Of a DNA stretch of 13,520 nt, positions 7,860 through 13,520 are shown in pieces. Every line of letters starts with the position of its first letter. Positions within the stretch are counted from its first letter, which is position 1. Position numbers and translations under genes: made by a program. The notes beneath the pieces were generated by a model. That model was not told the origin of the DNA. It was given only the letters and a program-made list of their open reading frames with translations, and ran no database searches. The stretch covers positions 1-13,520 of the forward strand of contig JAJZSX010000024.1 in the NCBI GenBank assembly GCA_021849435.1, given 5' to 3'. The DNA is from Actinomycetes bacterium (lineage in GTDB: Bacteria > Actinomycetota > Acidimicrobiia > Acidimicrobiales > RAAP-2).

Positions 7860-7860
7860 G

Positions 7861-7876
7861 CCGAAAGGTACTTCGG
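7861..7876. terminator. Possible terminator hairpin after the element dgt
   Basis: CCGAA, six-base loop AGGTAC, TTCGG starts two bases after the dgt stop. There is no following T-run, so termination is plausible but not certain. Confidence 0.35.
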
Positions 7877-7913
7877 TGCCCGCGCCGGCTCTATGGTGGC
7901 TATTGCGTTCGCG

Positions 7914-7931
7914 GGCGTGATTAATCGCGCC
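7914..7931. repeat. Palindrome between convergent genes
   Basis: GGCGTGATTAATCGCGCC is an 18-base dyad with a single G-T wobble; a folded RNA would have a 7-bp stem and UUAA loop. It is flanked by two GCGGGCG direct repeats. Lying between the convergent ends of dgt and the cysteine desulfurase, it could act as a two-way terminator or as a protein-binding site. Confidence 0.4.
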
Positions 7932-7951
7932 TGCGGGCGAGTTCCACCTCC

Positions 7952-9121
7952 TCACCAACTCGAGTGCGATCCTCTCTTTCGATCCTGTTGCACGACGTTA
8001 AAGGCTGTGACGAGGATGTCGACAGCTCTCTCAACCTGGGCACGAGTGTTCCCGTGGCCCAGCGAGATCCGAACTGCACCAAGGGCGATCTCGGGGCTCA
8101 CGCCCATGGCCAAGAGCGTTTCGGCGGGTGTGTCTGTACCCGAATGGCACGCTGACCCGGTGGAGGCGAGCACGCCATCGGCCCGAGCAAGCACATCCCT
8201 TCCCAAGACGCCTGGGAAGGACAACAGCAACGTATTCGGAAGGCAAGGCTTGGCAGGCGTATGGCGTACCAGTCCTGGGATCTTGTCCGCCAGACCCGAC
8301 CACAGTTGCCCTCGCAAGGCATCGATCGCCGTCTGGTCAGCCGCGGTGCGTGATGTTGCCAAAACGGCGGCGGCACCAAGGCCCACGATCCCCGCTACGT
8401 TCTCGGTGCCCGGACGCAACCCTCCTTCCTGGCCGCCGCCGAGCACCAGTGGTTCGATGTGTGTGCCTGAGCGGACGTAGAGAGCACCGACCCCCTTGGG
8501 CGCGTAGAACTTGTGGCCGGCGATCGACAGCAGATCGACACCGAGGTGACCAACGTTGACGTCGATCTTCCCGACCGCTTGGGCGGCGTCTGAGTGGGTG
8601 ACCGCGCCGTACGAACGCGCCACCGCAGTAATCTCCCCAACCGGCATGATCGCTCCGGTCTCGTTCTGCGCCAACATGACTGTCACGAGTGCCACATCGT
8701 CACCGATCATCTCTGCTGCGGTGGTGGCGTCGACGACGCCATCACGCGAAACGGGCAGCCGCGTGATGCTCCAGCCTTGCGCCGCAAGCAGTGCGCACGC
8801 TCCCACCGTCGCGGGATGTTCGACGGATGTTGTGACCACGCGACGACGACGTGCCGATGCCAGGGCCGCCGCCCCCCTGATCGCCAGATGGTTCGATTCG
8901 GTCCCTCCCGAGGTGAAGACGATCTCGTGGGGCGATGCTCCGATGAGTGTGGCGACCTGGACTCGGGCCAAATCCACGGCACGCCGCGCCTCGTGACCGA
9001 GGGAGTGGTCACTCGATGGGTTTCCGAAGGACCGCGTCAGATAGGGCTGCATTGCATCAAGGACCTCCGGGGCGATCGGAGTCGTGGCGTTGTGGTCCAG
9101 GTAGATGGAGGACGTTGACAC
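7952..9121 (-). CDS. Cysteine desulfurase / selenocysteine lyase-like PLP enzyme
   Basis: Fold-type I PLP aminotransferase-class enzyme of about 389 residues, removing sulfur from cysteine to give alanine and an enzyme persulfide. It begins with the family opening IYLDHNATTP. Other landmarks are FTSGGTESNHLAI for cofactor binding, NETGAIMPVGEI, HSDAAQAVGKI with the PLP-contacting Asp, Schiff-base K204 in GHKFYAPKG, and active-site C325 in STGSACHSG. The ACHS context recalls selenocysteine lyases as well as NifS/IscS, so the substrate is open. GTG 9121 is chosen because the family motif begins six residues later; GTG 9139 and TTG 9133 (overlapping the previous stop) are alternatives. It is the last gene of the sulfur operon. 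No iron-sulfur scaffold gene is nearby, which favours sulfur mobilisation over cluster assembly. Confidence 0.88.
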   Translation of the reverse strand: MSTSSIYLDHNATTPIAPEVLDAMQPYLTRSFGNPSSDHSLGHEARRAVDLARVQVATLIGASPHEIVFTSGGTESNHLAIRGAAALASARRRRVVTTSVEHPATVGACALLAAQGWSITRLPVSRDGVVDATTAAEMIGDDVALVTVMLAQNETGAIMPVGEITAVARSYGAVTHSDAAQAVGKIDVNVGHLGVDLLSIAGHKFYAPKGVGALYVRSGTHIEPLVLGGGQEGGLRPGTENVAGIVGLGAAAVLATSRTAADQTAIDALRGQLWSGLADKIPGLVRHTPAKPCLPNTLLLSFPGVLGRDVLARADGVLASTGSACHSGTDTPAETLLAMGVSPEIALGAVRISLGHGNTRAQVERAVDILVTAFNVVQQDRKRGSHSSW

Positions 9122-9129
9122 CGCGTCGC

Positions 9130-10296
9130 TCAAAGCCACCGCCGCATCACGTTGTACTCGAATGCGACCTTGCCCAGGTGCATTCTCCGAGAGGGCGGGC
9201 GGACCGTCACTTGGGGCGAAGGTTCGGCATAGAAGTTGCCCGCGCCATAGCCGGCCTTCGAGAAACCGGTCTCGATGAAGCACCCGCCGCTGCCGTCGAA
9301 GCGCGTGTCTGCAGACCGACCTTCAATCGCCGATGCGATGTTGTCGGCGACGACCAGCGCTTCGGCGTGAGCGAAGACACCGGCACGAGGCAGTGGCTTG
9401 CCAATGCTGAGAGGGATCTGCGCATTGTCACCGATGGCATAGACGCCGGCGAAACTGGTCGCGAGCGTCCCACGATCGACCTCGATCCAGCCCGACTCCG
9501 TGGCGAGCGATGACGCCGCTACGACTTTGGGCGACTGGATTGGGGGCATGTAGACCAGCAGGTCGAAGGGCTCCACATCACCGTCGGCGAACTGCGCCCG
9601 GCCAGGCTCGACTCGCGCGATCTGATGAGAGGGTCGGTAGTCGATGAAGCGATCCGCCAGCATCGAGATGACCGCCGCCGAGACGTTCGATCCAGCCACG
9701 CCCATCGGCCCGGGTTCCGCTGAGTGCACCGCCACTTCGACGTTGGCACGCACCCCGGCGCGCCGGAGTGCGGCGTCGATGAGAAAGGCCGACTCGTAGG
9801 GCGCCGCCGGGCACCGATAGATGGGTGCAGCCGTGACCACGAGGACGCGACCTTTGGTCAGTGCGTTGATGCGCGGGGCGAGAGCCTCGGCACCGCCCAA
9901 GGTTGCGAAGGTCTCACCGTGTTCACCGAGGCCCTCGATGGAGTGAGTCGCATAGTCAGCACCGAGCGAGACCACCAGATGATCGGCCTCGAGCTCGCGG
10001 CCGGCGACGGTGACCGTGCGCCGCACCGGGTCGATGTCCTCGACATCACCCAAGACCACCTCGATCCCGCGGCGCTCGAGAAGTTTGAGCGGCCGCGTCA
10101 CCTGCCGCGCCGTTCGAGTTCCCGCCATTACCCAGAGATAGGAGGCGGCGAAGCTGAACTCAGGCTCTCGGTTGATGAGGACCACGCGGTGGCGCCGATC
10201 GAGTCGGCGGCGCAATCGGTTCGCGGTGGCGACCCCGCCGACGCCCCCGCCAAGCACAACAACCGTTTGCGCAGTCTGGCGAGCGCCGCTGGCCAT
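9130..10296 (-). CDS. FAD-dependent sulfide:quinone oxidoreductase / FCSD-type flavoprotein
   Basis: Flavoprotein disulfide reductase family member of 388 residues. It has an N-terminal GGGVGG nucleotide-binding fold (residues ~16-21), a second motif region around 105-112 (LVVSLGADY) and a C-terminal FAD segment GVYAIGDNA. The protein has exactly two cysteines, C162 (YRCPAAPYE) and C339 (GGCFIETG). These sit almost where the redox-active disulfide lies in flavocytochrome c sulfide dehydrogenase (161 and 337 in the Allochromatium enzyme) and near two of the SQR cysteines. That supports oxidation of sulfide to zero-valent sulfur. There is no cysteine near residue 42, so the FAD should be non-covalent, and no signal peptide is seen. 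ATG 10296 overlaps the dsrE-like stop by one base (TAATG). A different sulfur or NADH substrate remains possible. Confidence 0.82.
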   Translation of the reverse strand: MASGARQTAQTVVVLGGGVGGVATANRLRRRLDRRHRVVLINREPEFSFAASYLWVMAGTRTARQVTRPLKLLERRGIEVVLGDVEDIDPVRRTVTVAGRELEADHLVVSLGADYATHSIEGLGEHGETFATLGGAEALAPRINALTKGRVLVVTAAPIYRCPAAPYESAFLIDAALRRAGVRANVEVAVHSAEPGPMGVAGSNVSAAVISMLADRFIDYRPSHQIARVEPGRAQFADGDVEPFDLLVYMPPIQSPKVVAASSLATESGWIEVDRGTLATSFAGVYAIGDNAQIPLSIGKPLPRAGVFAHAEALVVADNIASAIEGRSADTRFDGSGGCFIETGFSKAGYGAGNFYAEPSPQVTVRPPSRRMHLGKVAFEYNVMRRWL

Positions 10297-10649
10297 TAGA
10301 ACACCAGCACCTTGTCGGCCTCAACGGTGAGCGTGCCCAGCTCATCCATGGTGCTGCGCGTGGCACCCTCGAGAAGGTCCTCCTCGGATAGGGCGCGCGC
10401 GTCCATGCACGTACCGCAGACGAACACCCGACCACCCTTGCGAATCACGTTCTTGAGCATCCGCTCGACGTTGTAGTACCCGTTAGGGGTTTGCTGGCCC
10501 GCCTTCGCGCCGCTCGCCGCATCGCCCAAGAGGAAGACCGAGAGTTCGGTTCCCTCGTGCTTGTCCAGCAGGTTGGTCGCGAGCCGCAGTCCGTTGTACA
10601 TCCTCTCAGTGCCGTATGGCGGGTCGTTGATGATCATCAGGTTCTTCAT
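10296..10649 (-). CDS. DsrE-family sulfur-carrier-like protein
   Basis: Soluble protein of 117 residues in the DsrE/DsrF-like family. It shows the typical opening MKNLMIINDPPYGTERMYNG, a central GDAASGAKAGQ and the cysteine pair C78-x2-C81 in VCGTCMDARAL. Relatives carry sulfur as persulfide on a conserved cysteine or support sulfur-transfer relays. C81 or C78 would be the acceptor here. The start at ATG 10649 has a purine-rich site (AGAGAGAAAG) upstream, and the gene follows the ArsR-rhodanese gene by 28 bases. The stop overlaps the flavoprotein start, suggesting coupled translation and a shared pathway. Confidence 0.87.
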   Translation of the reverse strand: MKNLMIINDPPYGTERMYNGLRLATNLLDKHEGTELSVFLLGDAASGAKAGQQTPNGYYNVERMLKNVIRKGGRVFVCGTCMDARALSEEDLLEGATRSTMDELGTLTVEADKVLVF

Positions 10650-10677
10650 CGGTACTTTCTCTCTCTATGTTGTTAGG

Positions 10678-11379
10678 TCAGTTTGTTGAGGCCGCGAGGG
10701 CGACTTCGTCGCTGCTGGGGCCCACGACAATGGGTAGTCCGGCCTCACGCCACTCAAGCGGCCCCCCGACGAGTCGCTGCGCCTCCATGCCGGCAAGGCG
10801 GAGCTGCGTCACGGCTTCGGCCGACATAACGCAGTAGGGGCCACGGCAGTACGCGACTACCCCGTGGTCACGGTCAATCTCGACAAGACGGGCCGGCAAT
10901 TCCTCGAGCGGGATGCTGACGGCGCCGGGCAGGTGGCCGGCCTCGTACTCGAGTCGAGGGCGCACGTCGATCACGATGACGTCATCCGACGCGGCCCTCG
11001 CCAGAAGCCGCTCAATTCCGATCGGCTCGGCACCATCGACCTCACTGAAGAATGCCTCAGCAAGCTGACGCACCTCGGCGAGCCTCGACTCAGCGAGCGT
11101 GCGCAGAGCCTGAAAGGTCGTGACCACGGAGCCCTCAGAGATCCGGTAGAAAACGTAGAGGCCCTCCCGGCGAGAACTCACGAGTCCACTGTTGCGAAGC
11201 ACGCCCAGGTGCCGGGAGGTGTTGGCGACCGACATGCCCGTCGCGGTGGCCACCGACTCTACGGTCCGCTCTCCTTGGGCCAGCAACTCGATGATCTCCA
11301 CCCGCCTCGGGCTGCTGAACGCAGCGCCGACGCGGGCCAACTGCTCGAAGATGCTGTCCTTGAAGTCACGGGGCTTCAT
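10678..11379 (-). CDS. ArsR-family regulator fused to a rhodanese domain
   Basis: Transcription factor of 233 residues from ATG 11379, preceded by AAGGA; a TTG at 11394 would add five residues. Residues ~10-95 form a winged helix of the ArsR family (TVESVATATGMSVANTSRHL then the wing around REGLYVFY). Residues ~120-220 are a rhodanese domain with VIDVRPRLEYEAGHLPGAVS and active loop C178-RGPY-C183. The ArsR part contains no cysteine, so any thiol or persulfide sensing must use the two loop cysteines. It heads the sulfur operon and probably represses it, acting at the dyad just upstream. Family knowledge: ArsR proteins usually leave DNA when bound by metal or oxidised by persulfide. Confidence 0.88.
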   Translation of the reverse strand: MKPRDFKDSIFEQLARVGAAFSSPRRVEIIELLAQGERTVESVATATGMSVANTSRHLGVLRNSGLVSSRREGLYVFYRISEGSVVTTFQALRTLAESRLAEVRQLAEAFFSEVDGAEPIGIERLLARAASDDVIVIDVRPRLEYEAGHLPGAVSIPLEELPARLVEIDRDHGVVAYCRGPYCVMSAEAVTQLRLAGMEAQRLVGGPLEWREAGLPIVVGPSSDEVALAASTN

Positions 11380-11387
11380 GCGGTCCT

Positions 11388-11414
11388 TACTCAATTACTT
11401 GCTTGAGTACTATA
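11388..11414 (-). promoter_or_regulatory. Candidate operator and -10 for the sulfur operon
   Basis: TACTCAA (11388-11394) and TTGAGTA (11403-11409) form a perfect 7-bp inverted repeat with an 8-base spacer, directly before the ArsR-rhodanese start. On the minus strand a TATAGT (11414-11409) abuts it and could be a -10 box; no clear -35 is seen. The region is AT-rich for this window. The dyad is the natural site for autoregulation. Confidence 0.55.
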
Positions 11415-11696
11415 ACATCACTTTGTCGAAGCTCTCCAGCCTCGCGATGAGCTGCCCGCGCTGGGCGCGTCGTTGGGCATTTTCGCCGCCAGCGCAGTCG
11501 ACCCGCGATCACCGTGGGTGCCGGCATGAGACGTTCGCCCGTTCAATCATGGAGCGTCGCGACATTCGACGTCGCGCTTCACAGCGTGACATGATGAAGG
11601 CCTGGTCGATTCGCCGGCGCGGCAGGGTGGCAAGTCGCTGCTTGTTGGAGATACTCCACAACGCAACGAACCAGTTCAACAGGCTTAAAAACGCGA
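11410..11696. other. Non-coding right end of the element
   Basis: About 290 bases without a convincing gene. It contains a hairpin CGCGAC (11558-11563) / GTCGCG (11571-11576) with a 7-base loop. A second small dyad, GGAG-ATA-CTCC, lies at 11647-11657, and GAAC-CA-GTTC at 11668-11677. These could be recombinase or host-factor sites of the right end. A short minus-strand reading frame of about 46 codons has no recognisable content. Confidence 0.5.
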
Positions 11697-11709
11697 AGAC
11701 CCAAGGTAA
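11697..11709 (+). repeat. Subterminal inverted repeat, right copy
   Basis: AGACCCAAGGTAA, perfect inverted match to 2840-2852. It ends about five bases before host dgt resumes at CGACCG (11714), so it is effectively the right terminus. Confidence 0.65.
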
Positions 11710-11714
11710 TCAGC

Positions 11715-12176
11715 GACCGTATCGCCTACGTCTGTCACGACTTCGAGGACGCGGTCTCCGCGGGCGTCGTCGAGGCCGACGACCTGCCGACCATTGTCGG
11801 CGAGCGCTGCGGGAGCCGGCGTGGCCAGCAACTGGGCGCCTTCATCAACGCCATGATCGCGACCGTCGCCGCGACGGGGGTGATCGGCATGGACGCTGGC
11901 CACGCCGAGGCGCTCGCGGCCTTTCGGGCCTTCAACTACGAGCGAATCTACCTGCGCGGGGCCTCGCGCGATCAAGCGCAACGGGTCATCGAGATGCTGC
12001 GCACGCTCGTCGAGCACTACGCCGCGCACCCCGAGCTCATTGACGAACAGCCCGGCGAGCCCCTCGAGCGGGCCGTCGCCTACGTGGCCGGGATGACCGA
12101 CCGCTTCGCCTGTCGCAGTGCGGTGACCTTGCTCGACTGGCCCGAGGACCGACTCCCCACGGGCATCGACCGCTAG
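11715..12176 (+). pseudogene. dgt: Chromosomal dgt, 3' fragment
   Basis: The remaining 153 codons of the interrupted host dgt, beginning exactly at the Asp codon of DRIAYVCHDFEDA, the family segment holding the distal metal-binding Asp. The HD-associated C-terminal region follows, with RAFNYERIYLRG and YVAGMTDRFACRSAV, ending TAG at 12174-12176. It has no start codon or ribosome site of its own at the junction; an internal ATG at 11853 would give only 107 residues. It is in frame with the 5' fragment and shares its high-GC composition. Not functional by itself. Confidence 0.92.
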
Positions 12177-12210
12177 TCCACCACTGCGCCACAAGCGGTA
12201 CGCTGCCAAG

Positions 12211-12924
12211 GTGCCCAAGCGCCTGACCCTGCCGCTGATCCTCGCCCTCGTCGTCACGATCATCGTCGCCGGCACGGCGATCGTCGTGCTCTCTCGGCGC
12301 ACGAGCGCGCCGACGGTGCTGCGCCCGAGCGGCCTGCCCGCGGCCGTCACGACCAACGAGGCCAACCTCATGGCGCTCTCGCCGGTGCCGAGCCGCCCGG
12401 CCCCGGCCTTCACCCTCACCGACCAGCACGGCCGGACCATCTCGCTCGCCTCGCTGCGCGGCCGGCCGGTCGTGATCAACTTCATGGACCCCCACTGCGT
12501 GGACATCTGTCCCCTGGTCGCCCAGGAGCTGCGCTACGCGCGCGCCGACCTGACCGGGGCCGCCAAGGACACCGTGTTCATCGGGATCAACGTCAACCCC
12601 TACGCCCGCAGCGTCGCCAACATGGCGACCTTTACCAACACCCACCTGCTCAACACCATCCCGACCTGGCACTTCCTCACCGGGACGGTGCCCGCGCTCA
12701 AGACCGTCTGGCACGCCTACGGCGTCGTGGTGCAGGCGGCGAGTCCGACCGCTGACGTCGTGCACACCGCGGTCACTTACTTCATCGACCCCGCGGGCAA
12801 CGAGCGCTACGTCGCCATTCCCGTGGTCGACCACAACTCGTCGGGCGCGGCCTTCCTGCCGGGCAACACGCTCCAGGCGTGGGGCAGGGGCATCGCCGCG
12901 GTCGCGGAGTCCCTCGCTCGCTAG
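12211..12924 (+). CDS. SCO1/SenC-like membrane-anchored thiol protein
   Basis: Protein of 237 residues starting at GTG 12211, 34 bases after the dgt stop, so formerly downstream of intact dgt in one direction. An N-terminal hydrophobic segment (~6-28) after a lysine/arginine start gives a membrane anchor or uncleaved signal. The thioredoxin-like domain begins near PAPAFTLTDQHGRTISLASL. It has C96-VDI-C100 (a CxxxC spacing as in SCO proteins) and H185 (VVHTAVTYFIDPAG), matching the copper-binding Cys-Cys-His set of SCO1/SenC, which load copper into cytochrome c oxidase. A redoxin or AhpC/TSA relative is the alternative. No oxidase genes are in the window. Confidence 0.78.
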   Translation: MPKRLTLPLILALVVTIIVAGTAIVVLSRRTSAPTVLRPSGLPAAVTTNEANLMALSPVPSRPAPAFTLTDQHGRTISLASLRGRPVVINFMDPHCVDICPLVAQELRYARADLTGAAKDTVFIGINVNPYARSVANMATFTNTHLLNTIPTWHFLTGTVPALKTVWHAYGVVVQAASPTADVVHTAVTYFIDPAGNERYVAIPVVDHNSSGAAFLPGNTLQAWGRGIAAVAESLAR

Positions 12925-12926
12925 CC

Positions 12927-12944
12927 GGTCGCCCCGGTCCGACC
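12927..12944. terminator. Possible terminator hairpin after the SCO-like gene
   Basis: GGTCG (12927-12931), an eight-base loop, CGACC (12940-12944), two bases past the stop and before a convergent gene. No T-run, so support is weak. Confidence 0.25.
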
Positions 12945-12967
12945 TGGCGCTGGCGCTGGCGCTGGCG
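12944..12967. repeat. Hexanucleotide tandem repeat (CTGGCG)4
   Basis: Four perfect head-to-tail copies of CTGGCG in the 93-base gap between the convergent SCO-like and sugar-kinase genes. The gap holds no other gene; the repeat may vary in number by slippage. Confidence 0.8.
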
Positions 12968-13017
12968 ACCCGCGGTTACACCATCGACCGGGACCCGGCA
13001 ACGGCGGGCTCCGGTGG

Positions 13018-13520
13018 CTAGTGGAAAATCTCGAAGGACGACCGGTAGATCGAGTCGGTGAACTGAGGGACCCCGTCGTAGATTGCCGCCAGCTGCTGGT
13101 AGCGCTCGTGGTTCTCATGGATCGGTACGACGGGTTCGCGCCAATGGACCATGCTGGCGACGGCCGCATCCCACGACGGGTGCATCGCGGAACCGACGGC
13201 GGCACAGATCGCCGCGCCCAGCCCAGCCCCATTCGACACGGTCGAGCGCGTGACGGGCAGGTCGAAGACGTCGGCGAAGATCTGGGCGAACAACGGCGAC
13301 TGCGCACCGCCGCCCGAGAGAATCAGTTGGGTGAAGTCTCGCTCGAGCTCGGACGCCATCGCGCGCGTGTGACGGGCCATGGTCAGCGCGATTCCCTCGA
13401 GGATGGCGCGGTGCACGTGGAACCGCCCGTGCCGCGCGTCAAAGCCAAGGATGGAACCCTTTCGGAATGGCTGATCGGTCGGAGCCAACCAGTCGAGAAT
13501 GACCATCAAGCCATCAGAGC
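13018..13520 (-). CDS. FGGY-family carbohydrate kinase, C-terminal part
   Basis: C-terminal 166 residues of a sugar kinase (ATP plus sugar or polyol to sugar phosphate); the N-terminal part lies past the window edge, since the frame stays open to base 13520. The FGGY C-terminal ATPase domain is seen. GSILGFDARHGRFHVHRAIL is followed by EGIALTMARH, then the glycine-rich phosphate/adenosine loop LILSGGGAQSPLFAQIFADV and NGAGLGAAICAAVG. The substrate cannot be told from this part; xylulose, ribulose and glycerol kinases share it. The stop is TAG at 13018-13020. It converges on the SCO-like gene. Confidence 0.88.
   Translation of the reverse strand, partial: SDGLMVILDWLAPTDQPFRKGSILGFDARHGRFHVHRAILEGIALTMARHTRAMASELERDFTQLILSGGGAQSPLFAQIFADVFDLPVTRSTVSNGAGLGAAICAAVGSAMHPSWDAAVASMVHWREPVVPIHENHERYQQLAAIYDGVPQFTDSIYRSSFEIFH

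Larger units (their letters stand above)
2760..11713. mobile_element. Tn554-family-like element inserted in dgt
   Basis: The limits are set by where the dgt coding sequence breaks off (after GGGCCG, ending 2759) and resumes (CGACCG, from 11714). Only the dinucleotide CG is shared by the junctions, so there is no visible target duplication and no lost target codon. The left arm carries two tyrosine recombinases plus a small coiled-coil protein in overlapping frames, the tnpA-tnpB-tnpC layout of Tn554. Tn554 itself integrates into radC without terminal inverted repeats or target duplications. The cargo is a complete second dgt and a four-gene sulfur operon. Element DNA is visibly less GC-rich than the flanks. 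Exact ends are uncertain by a few bases because the recombination core cannot be read from one copy. Confidence 0.88.

Noticed and set aside
11387..11524. Minus-strand frame of about 46 codons upstream of the ArsR gene
   Set aside because: No Shine-Dalgarno, no recognisable content and it runs through the candidate promoter/operator.
2750..11722. Target-site duplication at the element ends
   Set aside because: Only the dinucleotide CG is shared by the junctions, which is not meaningful and agrees with a tyrosine-recombinase mechanism.
11192..12043. Plus-strand frame of 283 codons spanning the right junction
   Set aside because: It crosses antisense to the ArsR gene, the element end and an out-of-frame part of dgt; no coherent protein.
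12037..12834. Minus-strand 265-codon frame antisense to the SCO-like gene
   Set aside because: Low-complexity Gly/Arg/Asp/Val shadow with no recognisable domain; the plus-strand thioredoxin-like gene explains the region.
12925..13017. Possible coding remnant (frame with Leu-Ala repeats ending at 13020)
   Set aside because: Created by the CTGGCG tandem repeat; no start, ribosome site or similarity.

Overview
The window is a stretch of GC-rich chromosome from what looks like an actinobacterium. The evidence is a PdtaS-type histidine kinase, a DUF3107 protein, frequent GTG/TTG starts and dense gene packing. I cannot place it more narrowly from sequence alone. Its main content is a mobile element of about 8.95 kb (roughly 2760-11713) inserted inside a dGTPase-family gene (dgt).

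Left flank (1-2759): on the minus strand, DUF3107, a HisJ/PHP-type phosphoesterase and the 5' three quarters or so of a pdtaS-like histidine kinase form a tight cluster. Divergent from them is the 5' part of the chromosomal dgt (2114-2759), which stops abruptly at the insertion. Right flank (11714-13520): the rest of the same dgt (11715-12176), a SCO1/SenC-like membrane-anchored thiol protein, and the C-terminal part of an FGGY sugar kinase on the minus strand. Joining the two dgt pieces at the junction gives an in-frame 368-residue protein with nothing lost or duplicated.

Element, left arm (2760-7859): three overlapping genes with the architecture of the Tn554 family (tnpA tyrosine recombinase, larger tnpB tyrosine recombinase, small coiled-coil tnpC). 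A complete 369-residue dGTPase gene follows, its ATG overlapping the tnpC stop. This second dgt is a homologue of the gene the element has broken and lies in the same orientation. The element therefore appears to bring a replacement for its own target, placed where the native dgt promoter could still read into it.

Element, right arm (7952-11379): a minus-strand, tightly packed sulfur operon. It encodes an ArsR-rhodanese fusion regulator, a DsrE-like protein, a flavoprotein of the sulfide:quinone oxidoreductase/flavocytochrome c sulfide dehydrogenase type with exactly two cysteines, and a cysteine desulfurase/selenocysteine lyase-like enzyme. The likely role is sensing and handling sulfide or persulfide sulfur. 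A non-coding stretch (about 11410-11696) leads to the right end.

The ends carry a perfect 13-bp inverted repeat (2840-2852 and 11697-11709). A hairpin just inside the left end encloses the tnpA Shine-Dalgarno sequence. No tRNA, rRNA or CRISPR array was found.
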